Shown here piece by piece: positions 24,418 to 34,700 of a stretch of 56,518 bases of DNA; the stretch's first letter is position 1; each line of letters opens with the position of its first letter. A program made the translations under genes and the position numbers. The stretch is from Shewanellaceae bacterium UBA2521. GTDB taxonomy: Bacteria > Pseudomonadota > Gammaproteobacteria > Enterobacterales > Shewanellaceae. The notes beneath the pieces were generated by a model, which was not told the origin of the DNA, made no database searches, and was given only the letters and a program-made list of their open reading frames with translations. The DNA lies in NCBI GenBank assembly GCA_002341165.1, contig DDNL01000041.1, forward strand, positions 527 to 57,044, given 5' to 3'.

Positions 24418-27400
24418 TTACTTTGAATTAGGTGTGAAGTACAAATCATCCATCTCAGGTGGTAAGCTTGGATAAGCAGTGATCAGTCTGAGTCGGTTGC
24501 CTTGGAGTTCACGGAAATTATTTCCTGCTGAATATTCAAAAACCAATGTCACATGGGTTAAGTTATCAACACGTTCACCTGACGCATTAAAACCATGACC
24601 GATAGAGTGCCCGAGATCATGGTGGATCACAAGTCGATTTAGCGCGCCTCTATCAATCAGTTCTTCGCCTAGATTTAACCCAGTGAGTCGATGTTTATTG
24701 AGTAGATCAAACTTTTTAAGTTTCACCTCATGATTTAATGTGGTGTATAGCGTCCTGGATGCGGACTTCATTTTAGCTCGAATTTCTTCAGGTGACTTAT
24801 TCTCCTTAACGAGTCTTTTTCTTAACTTATTGAGCTTCGCTGTGACTTTGTATTTTTCATAATCATTACGAAACTTGACCATGTCGCTACGAAACTTTTG
24901 TGCTCGTTCTAAATGTTCTTCAGGAATACTGTGGAAAAAGCGATTGGTTAAATCGAAGTAACCATCTATTTCAGTATGATTGGCAGTTAATGCGCTTTTA
25001 ATCGCTTCTTTAGCTGTGTGGGTATCTACTTCAATTTGCGCTTCTCTGCTTAAGTGAATATACCCTGGCTCATTTTCTGTACTAAAGCGTGATGCGAAGC
25101 CTATATCTTCTTCTTTCAATCTTTTAAGTAAGTCTTCATCGGTGATACGAATATGCCTCTGGATTGCGTGATAGGTCTCATCATGATTGCGTATAGAAGA
25201 CGCATCACCGCTAGAATGACCTGTGCTAGAGGCATCACCACTCCCTCTTTCAAAGAGATCTTCTTCACTGTCTACAGACGTACCACCTGCATCTGAATCA
25301 GTACGATTTAAATCGTCTTCGACATGGGTATGATGTTGACTCTTGCCATGATATATGTTGTCGCCGAAGCTATCATCGCCTGCCCATGAACTTGTATCGG
25401 TGTTAGAGCTTTGCGTTGAATGCATCGATGAACTTGTATCGGTGTTAGAGCTTTGCGTTGAATGCATCGATGAACTTGTATTGGTGTTAGAGCTTTGCGT
25501 TGAATGCATCGATGAACTTTGAGTCGATGTTGTACTCGAACCAGAAGAAATTTCTTCAAGATAGGTGACTTGGGTATGCCTGGATTGACTATCACTCCAC
25601 ACTTTACCTTGCTCAGAGCCAGCTTGTGTCCAATGTTCACTACCTGCTTTGTTTAAATCAGGATTATTCCTTGGACCATAAACTGGGTTATTGCTGGTTA
25701 AAGCATCAACGTGTCGATCCGTGAACGTTCCTCCTGGAAGAGGAAAGTCAAATGCGGTCAGGCCACCTTGATGATTTTGAGTAATTAAAGTAGGGCTTAC
25801 TCTTGGTGAAGCTTCTTTGATCACCCAAGTTTTATCAAATCTATTGTAGGTTACAAGCCATTTATCCGATTTTTGCAATGGACTGGCGGCGAGGAAAAAC
25901 TGACTTTTTGATCCAATATACTCAGGAGCTGAACTGAAACGATGTTGTGAATCAGGTACGACGCCGTAGTATTGACCATTTATTTGTACAGCATAGAAGT
26001 TATCTGCGTTATTGTATTTACGAACGGTAGGTAACTGATCGGGTAATAATCCATGGTGTAAAGGTGTAAAGTAGCGCTCATCTGTGACGGCTTGAGATGG
26101 TAAAAAAGAGTATTTCAAATCTTGAACTTGATCACCATTAAGTCTTAAACCACGTCCAAAGCTTTTTCCTGTATGCGGGTTGGAAGGAAAGAAAACACCA
26201 TTTTTGACATCTCCTGCATTATAAGGCATGTATGCGTAGCTTTTGAGCTGTACGATATCAATATCTCGACCATCGAGATCTCGGTAAGTTTTGTATATAC
26301 TCTGAGGATCATCCGCATCAATCTTATGAGAAGAATCCATAGCGAGTTCACTTAAAGTCCAGTTGGATTCGCTGCGCTCAAAGTCTTTTCTTGAAAGTTT
26401 TTTGTTGGCTATTTTTTCTAAATCAGAAGCTAAATCAAGTGTAGATTTATGTTTTTTTTGAGATGCAAAATATTGAGAAACATCAGCAAAGCATGCACTA
26501 TTACTGTTAGATATTGAACGCCGTGAACGACCAGAAAACGTTTTGGGGCAAATAGGCAGGTTAATCTCATCCTTCATTTTTTTAGCTATCCTTTTTAATC
26601 CTTTTTTGCCCAATCGAAAAGTTTTAGATGCTAATGATGTTATCGAATGAACCATACCTATGCCAAAAGGATCAAGTTCTTGTCCTATAACGACCATCAT
26701 TTTGTAAAGCTCTTGGCTAGGTCTATTCAAGCCCTTTAAAGCCTCTGCTGCGTTAACTTTTAGGTTTTTGCTCGTGACTCGGTTTACAGCTTTACTCATT
26801 TTGCGTCTCAAGCTTGATTTGATCGCAGCTCTTGAGGCTGATCTTAAAGTTTGGCGCATTCCTGATACGGCAAACCTAGCGGCTTGTGTGCCAATTGGGA
26901 TAATCATCATTGCATCGAAGATACCATTTAAAATAATACCTGGAACATCTTTTTCTTTGATGGAACGATGTAAAGCAACAAAGGGTACAACTTTTTCGAG
27001 CAGACCATACATATATCGTTCATGAGCTGTTTGATGGTAGTAATAATGATTGTAAAGATAATCATAATGTTTATGAAGCAAATTATCTAATGCTGTTTTA
27101 ATGCTATAGTAGTTTACACCGCCTTTTTGATGCCGATGGAGGTGGTTGACTTTATCTGAGTTGCGCACCCTATTTGAGTCTTTAAAAGAGTAGTTTTTTT
27201 CATAAGGTATACTATCTTCAGCTTTTTCCATATTTGTGCTGAGAAAGAATAAATTCATATTCGACTGAGAATAAGAGATAAAATTGAGCTCTGCTCTCTC
27301 TCTTTTCTGATAATCGGTCATATTAGAGACATCTATGTCAGACAGTAAGTCGATTTCCTGTATAGCGATGTCTTCATTCCAAGTGAAGGATAATGCATAG

Positions 27401-28827
27401 TAGCTATCATGCATAGGAATGATGATAGTCATACCACCGTGTGCTAAGCCTTCTTTATCATAGTCCCATCCTCTTTGCTCTGTATCCTTATAATCATATG
27501 ATGTATATGGATAGTAAGTGCTATGGCGTGATATTTTTGCTGTATACCAGCCAGGTTGTTTACCTAATCTTGGTACATAAATAGGATATTCAGAAGATGT
27601 GATAAGAGAAGTGGCTTCATCATAACTCATCTTATAGTCAAATATGAGTTTTTTAAGTATATGATTTAATAAAATCTCAGAGGTAGCATTTATTTTGTTC
27701 TCTTTTATGCTGTTATAGTTTGCTTCATATTCTGAGCTATTGCTTTCTTCAGGTGTCAGATCGCAAAACTTGGCGGGTTTCGCGCTTGCACCAAAACTGC
27801 CATGTGAGTAAGGACATTCTTCTGGATCGAAGCCATTCTGGATACGAATTCTTCGAATCATGTCATAACGCCTTTCAATAGGCTTATTGATCACTTTGAG
27901 GCGTTCTATATATTCTTGCGGATCGTTAGCAATAAGACTTATAAATTTTGTCATGCGCTGTATTGTGCTTTCATCTTCTGGATCATAGTTGAAGAGATCA
28001 ATCACGCCGTATGCATCAGCAAGTACAGTCATGGATTCTGATAACACATTTTGAGCCGTAGGATCATCTTCAGGATTCGATTCAGATACGACCGTATGGT
28101 AATAGCGAAGTAGTGCCTCTTCATCATAATTTTCTGGGTGAAGCCCTGCTGCATGAATCATTTTTGTCGCTGTATATAATTGCCACCAAGATAAGCTACC
28201 GTAAATTAAGTCACTTTCTAAGTCCATCGATAAGGTTGCATCTTTATTCGCAAAGAAATTCTTGCTAAGCCAATTTACTGCATCGGGATTAAATCCTTTT
28301 TCAGATAATATGGCTGAAAAGTGATATTTAACCTCTTTTGTTGTGATTTTATCTGAGACTAAATTTTTAAATATATAGCCATTATAAAAGAGAGGATCCT
28401 CTGGATTGTTGTTGATATCGATAAATTGTTCAACGAAAAGGGCCATCATATCTTTATATTCGAAGAGGTCCATTTTTTCAAAAAATCCTCCTCCATAATA
28501 ACCCAGTTCTCTTGCTATCCTCTGACTTATTTTTTTCTCAAAATTGAAAGAATTTATATTTTTATTCAGCCAATTTACTCGATCGTACCCTGATTCACCG
28601 AAAGCTGTACTGCCTTGATAAATACTTTGCATGCGATAAAAAGCATCATTGGTGTCATTAAACATAGATTGTAACTGTTGGGCAATATTTGCATCTGCAA
28701 CAGATTGATGAGCTCTCGCCTCAAATCTCTCTTGTGCTGCAAAGCTTGATTGTGCATTGAGAACAAGTGTGGAAGAGAGTGTCGCAATTGTTAAAAATTT
28801 TGTTTTTTTAAGAAAAAAATTGTTCAT
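24418..28827 (-). CDS. Very large secreted protein with a C-terminal RNase A-like (CdiA-CT type) toxin domain
   Basis: ATG 28827 (behind AAAAGGAAAAAT) gives 1469 residues, beginning with a signal peptide (MNNFFLKKTKFLTIATLSST, cleavage after SFA). A long helical N-terminal region of unknown fold follows. Near residue 640 is a hydrophobic/basic stretch (IILNGIFDAMMIIPIGTQAA) like those in dermonecrotic-toxin-type proteins. At about 1110-1155 is a Ser/Thr/Gln spacer with three 14-residue repeats. The last 250 residues resemble the bacterial RNase A-like domain of CdiA: YHAIQRHIRITDEDLLKRL at the start, TAKEAIKSALTANHTEIDGY in the middle, and HHDLGHSIGHGF and LRLITAYPSLP at the end. The TAYP threonine and tyrosine and an N-terminal histidine are the catalytic positions known from the Yersinia kristensenii toxin. 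An insertion of about 90 residues splits the domain. No immunity gene is adjacent. The target (rival bacterium or host) is open. Confidence 0.72.
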   Translation of the reverse strand: MNNFFLKKTKFLTIATLSSTLVLNAQSSFAAQERFEARAHQSVADANIAQQLQSMFNDTNDAFYRMQSIYQGSTAFGESGYDRVNWLNKNINSFNFEKKISQRIARELGYYGGGFFEKMDLFEYKDMMALFVEQFIDINNNPEDPLFYNGYIFKNLVSDKITTKEVKYHFSAILSEKGFNPDAVNWLSKNFFANKDATLSMDLESDLIYGSLSWWQLYTATKMIHAAGLHPENYDEEALLRYYHTVVSESNPEDDPTAQNVLSESMTVLADAYGVIDLFNYDPEDESTIQRMTKFISLIANDPQEYIERLKVINKPIERRYDMIRRIRIQNGFDPEECPYSHGSFGASAKPAKFCDLTPEESNSSEYEANYNSIKENKINATSEILLNHILKKLIFDYKMSYDEATSLITSSEYPIYVPRLGKQPGWYTAKISRHSTYYPYTSYDYKDTEQRGWDYDKEGLAHGGMTIIIPMHDSYYALSFTWNEDIAIQEIDLLSDIDVSNMTDYQKRERAELNFISYSQSNMNLFFLSTNMEKAEDSIPYEKNYSFKDSNRVRNSDKVNHLHRHQKGGVNYYSIKTALDNLLHKHYDYLYNHYYYHQTAHERYMYGLLEKVVPFVALHRSIKEKDVPGIILNGIFDAMMIIPIGTQAARFAVSGMRQTLRSASRAAIKSSLRRKMSKAVNRVTSKNLKVNAAEALKGLNRPSQELYKMMVVIGQELDPFGIGMVHSITSLASKTFRLGKKGLKRIAKKMKDEINLPICPKTFSGRSRRSISNSNSACFADVSQYFASQKKHKSTLDLASDLEKIANKKLSRKDFERSESNWTLSELAMDSSHKIDADDPQSIYKTYRDLDGRDIDIVQLKSYAYMPYNAGDVKNGVFFPSNPHTGKSFGRGLRLNGDQVQDLKYSFLPSQAVTDERYFTPLHHGLLPDQLPTVRKYNNADNFYAVQINGQYYGVVPDSQHRFSSAPEYIGSKSQFFLAASPLQKSDKWLVTYNRFDKTWVIKEASPRVSPTLITQNHQGGLTAFDFPLPGGTFTDRHVDALTSNNPVYGPRNNPDLNKAGSEHWTQAGSEQGKVWSDSQSRHTQVTYLEEISSGSSTTSTQSSSMHSTQSSNTNTSSSMHSTQSSNTDTSSSMHSTQSSNTDTSSWAGDDSFGDNIYHGKSQHHTHVEDDLNRTDSDAGGTSVDSEEDLFERGSGDASSTGHSSGDASSIRNHDETYHAIQRHIRITDEDLLKRLKEEDIGFASRFSTENEPGYIHLSREAQIEVDTHTAKEAIKSALTANHTEIDGYFDLTNRFFHSIPEEHLERAQKFRSDMVKFRNDYEKYKVTAKLNKLRKRLVKENKSPEEIRAKMKSASRTLYTTLNHEVKLKKFDLLNKHRLTGLNLGEELIDRGALNRLVIHHDLGHSIGHGFNASGERVDNLTHVTLVFEYSAGNNFRELQGNRLRLITAYPSLPPEMDDLYFTPNSK
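25388..25513 (-). repeat. Three 42-bp tandem repeats in the toxin spacer
   Basis: Three consecutive units begin GAACTTGTATCGGTGTTAGA on the plus strand and differ at one base. They encode 14-residue Ser/Thr/Gln/Asn-rich repeats (HSTQSSNTDTS core) in a linker just before the RNase A-like domain. The near identity points to recent expansion. Confidence 0.9.
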
Positions 28828-29332
28828 TATTTTTCCTTTTTGGTGTACGGGAAAAGAAATATACATTAAATTTTTAAAAAATAATTATTTAATGTTTTGC
28901 AAGTAAGTAAAAAAACAAAAAATAAACAAAAATAACAATAATTAAAATTTTTTTCTTTGATTTGTTGTCTAATTTTTACACTTAGGTTTGGCTGTATCTA
29001 TTTTTTAAATTTTTAAGATAAGGAAAAATTCATAAAATAACTTTCTTATGAATAAGCTGAACAAGTGTGATGGTTTTATGCTGCTTCTTACATCAGGTTT
29101 GTTGGGATGAAATAAAAAAGAGATGTTTTATCTTACGCAGGTAAAAATATTATATTGATGCTGTTTTTCATCACAGCTCATACCTGTGATGTAGTATATA
29201 TTGTGTTGTTTGATTCGAGTTTTAGCCTTAATTCAGCTATCCTTAGGATATGTCTCGCTATTTTAATCTGTTTTGATTCAATCCGATTTGCGTTTTCCTT
29301 GGTAGTTTGCCATGAATTAAGGAGGATAGCCT
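28828..29332. other. Divergent promoter region without a gene
   Basis: About 505 bases separate the toxin-like gene (minus) from the unknown membrane-protein gene (plus). The toxin-proximal half is extremely AT-rich. At 29169-29191 the palindrome CATCACAG-N7-CTGTGATG could be an operator or a small hairpin. AAGGAGG at 29319-29325 is the ribosome site of the plus-strand gene. A short open frame at 29155-29367 has no ribosome site and is not accepted. Confidence 0.45.
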
Positions 29333-30754
29333 ATAGATACTTCATCTTTAATTTTAAAGCACGATGAGCGCTTTATTATTCGCCTTATACACCAAATTAA
29401 ACAACATAAAATACGTCGGTTGGATTGCTATTTTTCAATGCCTAAAGAAATGCAAGTCAATTCAGACGTACTCGACGTGCAAAGATTTTTCAATGGAAAC
29501 ATTGTAGGTAAGCGAGCTTATGTTTCACAAATGATTGATTTACCACTTGTTCAAAGTCGCTTCATTAGCCGCATGAAGCGTGACTCTTCAGGTTATCGTG
29601 TTAATCTCAACGTATTTGTTTATCACTGCTTGGAAGCTTTTGAGCGTCAAACTGCGGAAGCGGTACAAGCTGAAACAGCAGAAGAGTTTTATCAAAAATT
29701 AAGTGAAGTACTTAAAGTGATAGATGATATGTTAGTCAGATTCAGAGATACGCAGCCTCATGATCCAAAGTGGCATGTGTACTTTGAGCAAGCTGATAAT
29801 TATCTTAGTTGGATGCTTGAACAGAGATTACTTAAAATGCTCACTAAAGCACCTAAATCTTCTTCCACCTCAGAAGAAAGGCAAAGGGTGCTGGAATTTT
29901 GTCAGGCTGAAAATGAGTATCGTAATGTGCAGCGCTATAACAGTGCAATGACGATGTCAGATCCTAATCGTATTGCTAATAAAATGATTTTGCTCAAACG
30001 TTTAATTGAGCAAGGTGTTGTTTTTAAAGAAGAGTTACAAGAGCTTGGAGGAATTTTACAAAAAGCTGTGAAGGGCGTTGCAACAGCTCTTGTAATGTTG
30101 GTTGTGTATGGCTTGGTATTAGAAGCTGCTAATTTACTCAGTGGCTTAACCTTTGCTTTGGTAGGCACGTTAGCCATTATTTATGGATTTCGCGAAATTT
30201 TTAAAGATGATGTGCGCCATATTATCTGGAGCTATCTACAGCGAGGACGGCCTTTATTTGCAAGAAAATTGATCGATGGTGTGAGTAAGCAAGTGGTTGC
30301 ACATCAAAAAATATGGCTGGCTTTTTTACGTCATAGTGAAATCCCTGAAAAAGTCGAGCGTTTGCTACGTCGACGTCATCGTCAAAGCTTTCAAGATGCC
30401 GATTATTTGCATTATAGAATTGATACCAATACCACCTCCGGTAGTTTTCGCAAAGGTTATCAAGGTATACAAGAACAACTGATGTTTGATCTGTCGCCTT
30501 TTGCAAGGCATCTGGAGCGTGGACAGGGAAATATATTTACCGAGCAAGGAGGTAAAATATCTAAAAATACTATTGAAAAGCGTTACCAAGTTAATTTAGT
30601 CATTTGTGTCAGTGAAGATAAAGATGAAGTGGAATATCGGCGTTATAAAATCACCATGAACCGCTCAGGTATTGTTGACTTGGACTTCTCTGGAGAAGTT
30701 GAATATGAGCGAGCCGAAGCTCACTCACAAGAAAATGAAGCTAAGATGCCGTGA
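29333..30754 (+). CDS. Unknown protein with two central membrane helices; probable ATA start codon
   Basis: No family name comes to mind. The frame is open from just after a stop at 29327. A perfect ribosome site AAGGAGG (29319-29325) stands seven bases before an in-frame ATA codon at 29333. The later candidates TTG 29420 and ATG 29447 have no ribosome site. This gives 473 residues beginning (M)DTSSLILKHDERFIIRLIHQ. The N-terminal half is helical and basic (KRAYVSQMIDLPLVQSRFIS). Two adjacent membrane helices at about 250-292 (VATALVMLVVYGLVLEAANL and LTFALVGTLAIIYGF) split the protein. A charged C-terminal part with beta-rich segments follows. It is probably an inner-membrane protein. Its last 14 bases overlap the convergent Tim44-like gene. 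Confidence 0.7.
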   Translation: MDTSSLILKHDERFIIRLIHQIKQHKIRRLDCYFSMPKEMQVNSDVLDVQRFFNGNIVGKRAYVSQMIDLPLVQSRFISRMKRDSSGYRVNLNVFVYHCLEAFERQTAEAVQAETAEEFYQKLSEVLKVIDDMLVRFRDTQPHDPKWHVYFEQADNYLSWMLEQRLLKMLTKAPKSSSTSEERQRVLEFCQAENEYRNVQRYNSAMTMSDPNRIANKMILLKRLIEQGVVFKEELQELGGILQKAVKGVATALVMLVVYGLVLEAANLLSGLTFALVGTLAIIYGFREIFKDDVRHIIWSYLQRGRPLFARKLIDGVSKQVVAHQKIWLAFLRHSEIPEKVERLLRRRHRQSFQDADYLHYRIDTNTTSGSFRKGYQGIQEQLMFDLSPFARHLERGQGNIFTEQGGKISKNTIEKRYQVNLVICVSEDKDEVEYRRYKITMNRSGIVDLDFSGEVEYERAEAHSQENEAKMP

Positions 30755-31685
30755 TCCCCACGATGAGCCAAGGCGTACCTGGTTGGGTTAAGTCACGCTC
30801 TAAATGCCAGATATCATTGATCTGTTCTGAAATTCTTAAAGCTTGATCAAAGCACTCACCTGTAAAGTGTACGCTTACTTGCGCTGTATGTGCATTATAA
30901 TCAGCACGAATAATTTCAGCTTCAACAGCCATAACTTCTGTTTTACCTGTGTTATCAGAGCTATACAGATCTTGTTCCATCTGTTGGTGCAAAGCTGGTG
31001 CAAGATATTCTTGAATAGCGGAGAGATCTTTTTTATTCCATGCGTTTTGTACTTGACGGAAATGATCTCGAGCTTGGTTCTTAAAAAATAGAGCATTAAA
31101 GTCAGCGGGGAAGTTCATGGGAACATCCTGATCTACTGAAGTGTGTGCTGTTGCTGTGTCTGTTGCAGCCCAAGCGGTTTGTGTTGTTCTTGACTCGAAC
31201 TCTTGAGGTCTTGCTGTGGTAGACTTTTGTTCTTGTGATGGTGTAGGTGCATAACCTGCACTGGCATAGTTTGCATGTTGTTGAGGTTTTAATCTTGTGC
31301 CTACAAGCATTTTGAAGAGTTTAAAGAGTATAAAGGCAATACCTGCGATCATCAGGATGTCCATAAACTGAAAGTCCTCCAGCCCATCAAAACCGTTGCC
31401 ACTGAGTAATGAGCCGATTAAACCACCCATCATTAAACCGCCAAGCATGCCGCCGAGCATGCCTTTTTTACTACTTTTACTGTTATTTGAATTCGTTTTC
31501 GAAGAAAAGTTATTTTTCGGTGCTGTATCTTGCGCGTCCTGTTTTCTATAGCTTTGTTGTTTTTTTGCAGGTGCTGTTTTGTACGATTTTCCCATGGAGC
31601 GCCCACCAAAGCGTTTTGCATCAGCTTGAATAGGTGCCATAGAGAGCATCGCCATGATGGTTAATATGCTGATAAAGTGTTTCAT
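30741..31685 (-). CDS. Exported Tim44-like domain protein
   Basis: The 314-residue product starts with a signal peptide (MKHFISILTIMAMLSMAPIQ, then ADAKRFGGRSMGKSY). A lysine/serine/asparagine-rich linker and a glycine-methionine-rich segment (GMLGGMLGGLMMGGLIGSLL) follow. One membrane helix (about 108-128, FMDILMIAGIAFILFKLF) precedes a C-terminal Tim44-like domain (about 190-312). That domain contains FFKNQARDHFRQVQNAWNKKD, VSVHFTGECF and DIWHLERDL. This architecture is common in proteobacterial Tim44-domain proteins. Mitochondrial Tim44 tethers the import motor; the bacterial role is not settled. The gene overlaps the 3' end of the convergent neighbour by 14 bases. Confidence 0.82.
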   Translation of the reverse strand: MKHFISILTIMAMLSMAPIQADAKRFGGRSMGKSYKTAPAKKQQSYRKQDAQDTAPKNNFSSKTNSNNSKSSKKGMLGGMLGGLMMGGLIGSLLSGNGFDGLEDFQFMDILMIAGIAFILFKLFKMLVGTRLKPQQHANYASAGYAPTPSQEQKSTTARPQEFESRTTQTAWAATDTATAHTSVDQDVPMNFPADFNALFFKNQARDHFRQVQNAWNKKDLSAIQEYLAPALHQQMEQDLYSSDNTGKTEVMAVEAEIIRADYNAHTAQVSVHFTGECFDQALRISEQINDIWHLERDLTQPGTPWLIVGITAS

Positions 31686-31767
31686 ATTTATTTCCTTTGA
31701 GATAGCTTAATTTTCAAAAACAAAAAGTTCTTAAATGATTATACTACCATAAAAAATGAAAATAATT

Positions 31768-34700
31768 TTATGAAACTTCTACATCCTTTGATTTCGTTCT
31801 ATTTTTATAGCGGCTTAAAAAGTTTTTCATATCATCTAAAATCAGATAAAGGGACGGAACTAAAACGAGTGTCACACAGGTGGCAAACACAATACCAAAT
31901 GCGAGTGATGTCGCCATAGGAATGACAATTTGAGCCTGCAAGCTGGTTTCAAATAAAATAGGTAAAAGACCAAAAAAAGTAGTCAAAGATGTAAGAATGA
32001 TGGCTCTAAATCTATCACATCCAGCATACATAGCTGCTTTACGAATAGGAGCGCCATCACGACAGTGATTGTTCACACAGTTGACCATAATAAGAGAATC
32101 ATTAACGACCACACCTGCGAGGGCAACAATGCCCATCATACTTAAAACGTTCAACGACAAGCCTTGGACTAAATGACCTACAATTGCACCAATGAGGCCA
32201 AAAGGAATAACAGACATAATAATGAGAGGCTGAACATAAGATTTAAGTGGGATAGCCATAAGTGCATAAATAACAAATAAAGCTAGAACTGCACCTTGAG
32301 CAAGACTGATAAGCGTTTTACCTTCTTCCTCACTGTCACCGAAGAGCTCCATTTTTACAGAAGGATATTGTTTTTGTAAAATCGGTTTCATGCTGTCAAA
32401 GACTTCTTGAGTAATTTTAGAGGGCTCAACTTTAGACTTGTCAGCATCAGCATTTATGGTGATAGCACGCATATTGTCAATGCGGGTGATACTCGCATAA
32501 GCTTTGTCGAGTTCAAGTCGAGCTATACTCGATAATGGCGCAGACTTACCATCTTTAAGAGAGATATTCATACTCTCTAAGTAGCCGACGGATTCTCTTT
32601 CAGATTTAGGATAACGCACCATAACTTTCACTTCTTCTTTGTTGCGTAAGATGCGTTGTGCTTCATAGCCATAAAAGCCATATCGAACTTGTTGAGCAAG
32701 ATCACTGAGAGTGAGCCCTAGAATTTGTCCTTCAGGTAAAAGCTCTAGCCTTATTTCTTGGTTGCCACTAGAAAAGTTATCATTAATGTCATAAACACCT
32801 TGATATTTATCCAACTTACTTTTGATGAGCTCAGATACTTCAGCTAATTGTTCAAAATTATTACTGGTGATTTTAAACGAGATAGGATCGGTTTCATTTG
32901 AAGTGGAGCGAATATCAAACTCTTTAACATTGCCTATAGGTGGAATTTGATCGCGCCATTTTTTAGTGACTTCAAAGCCATCAATGATGCGATCTTCTCC
33001 TTTAGTCAGTTCAACAACCATCACGGCTGAATTTTTAGAAGTAATAGCGACAAAAGAATGTTTTAAAACACGTTCACCAAATTCTTCAAAAACTTGATCA
33101 TCCATACGATATAAAGCATCTTCTATGGTTTTCACGGTTTGATAGGTATTTTGTTCTGAACTGGTATCTTCCATTTTCAGCCTAACTTCAATGATATCTT
33201 GTGGTAAATCAGGAAAGAAAACCCACCGTACTTTGCCGCCTGCAATTAATCCTAAAGATACAATAAACAGTGCAATAAAGACTGAAACAACCGTGTAACG
33301 ATGTATTAAGCAGCGTTTGATAAATAAACGATAATGATGAAAAATAAAATGCTTAAAACCTTCATTAAATCGGATTTTCATGTTGGTAAGAGGCTGAAAG
33401 AAGATGGGAACCTTTTTTTTCGACATACCATTTAAGTGAGCAGGTAAAATCCACTTTGATTCAATTAAAGAGAAAATAAGGCATAAAATAACGACTGCAG
33501 CAATAGATCGCCAAATAATAGCAACGGGACCTGAAACTAAGACCATAGGCATAAATGCAGCAATGGTTGTTAAAACACCAAAAGTTGCTGGCATAATGAC
33601 TTTTTTAACGCCGTTCATAATATTGTTGTAAGATAATCCATGCTTTTCTATTTCACTAAAAGCACTTTCTCCCATAATAATGGCATCATCGACTACAACA
33701 CCTAACACTAAGATAAATGCGAATAAAGTTAAGACATTAATAGAAAGTCCAAGAGGTTCTTGTGGCATAAGAAACAGGGCACCTAAAAAACAAACGGGTA
33801 AACCTACAATCACCCAAAAAGCTAATTTTATTTCTAGAAAAAGTGCGAGTACGAGAAAAACTAATAAACCACCGGTGTACATATTATCGAGCATCATGTT
33901 TAAGCGACCTTCGAGATAATAGGTGAGGTCACCCCAGATATCCATTTGGATACCAGCAGGTAAACTCGCTCGACGCTCTTTGACATATTGATTCACTTGT
34001 TTTGAAATCTCGAGGGCATTTTGTCCTTCGATACTTGTAACACCTATGACCATAGCAATTTGGCGATTAAAGGAAATATAATCTAGTCGTTCTTCAAAAT
34101 CATCTTTGATATCAGCGATGTCTTGCAGTAAAACTCGGCTGCCGTCATTGCGGGTGAGAATAACGATCGAACCAAACTCATCACCTGTGTAAGCTTGGCC
34201 TTTTGTGCGCAGCATGATATTACCTTCGTCAGATTTTATCGTGCCGCCTGGTAAATCAATTGAGCCTTGTTTAACAGCGATAGCTACTTGTTCAAAGGTC
34301 AAGTTATATTCTCTTAACTTATCTTCAGAGAGCTCAATAGAAATTTCATAATCAGGTGCACCTTGCAACTTGGCTTTAGTGACTTCAGGCAAAGAAGTGA
34401 TTTCGTCACGAATAGTTTTGGCGAACTCTTTGAGTTCTTTTCGGTCGACGTTACCGTAAATGGATAACCACAATACAGGGCTTTCTCTTTCAACTAAATA
34501 AATGCTTGGTTTTTCGATACTCTCAGGAAATGTAGAAATAGCGTCAACTTTAAGTTTCACTTCATCCAATATGTCTTTAGGTATATATTGGTCATCCACT
34601 TCTATACGTATCATTGCGATACCTTCTTCAGCTGTGGAAGTAATTTCTTCAATACCGTTGATTTCTTTGATGGACTCTTCGACTTTGATGATAATGGATT

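Noticed and set aside
29155..29367. Plus-strand frame of 70 codons with a hydrophobic, cysteine-containing product.
   Set aside because: No ribosome site, and it overlaps the strong ribosome site and start of the next gene; a chance frame in AT-rich DNA is more likely.
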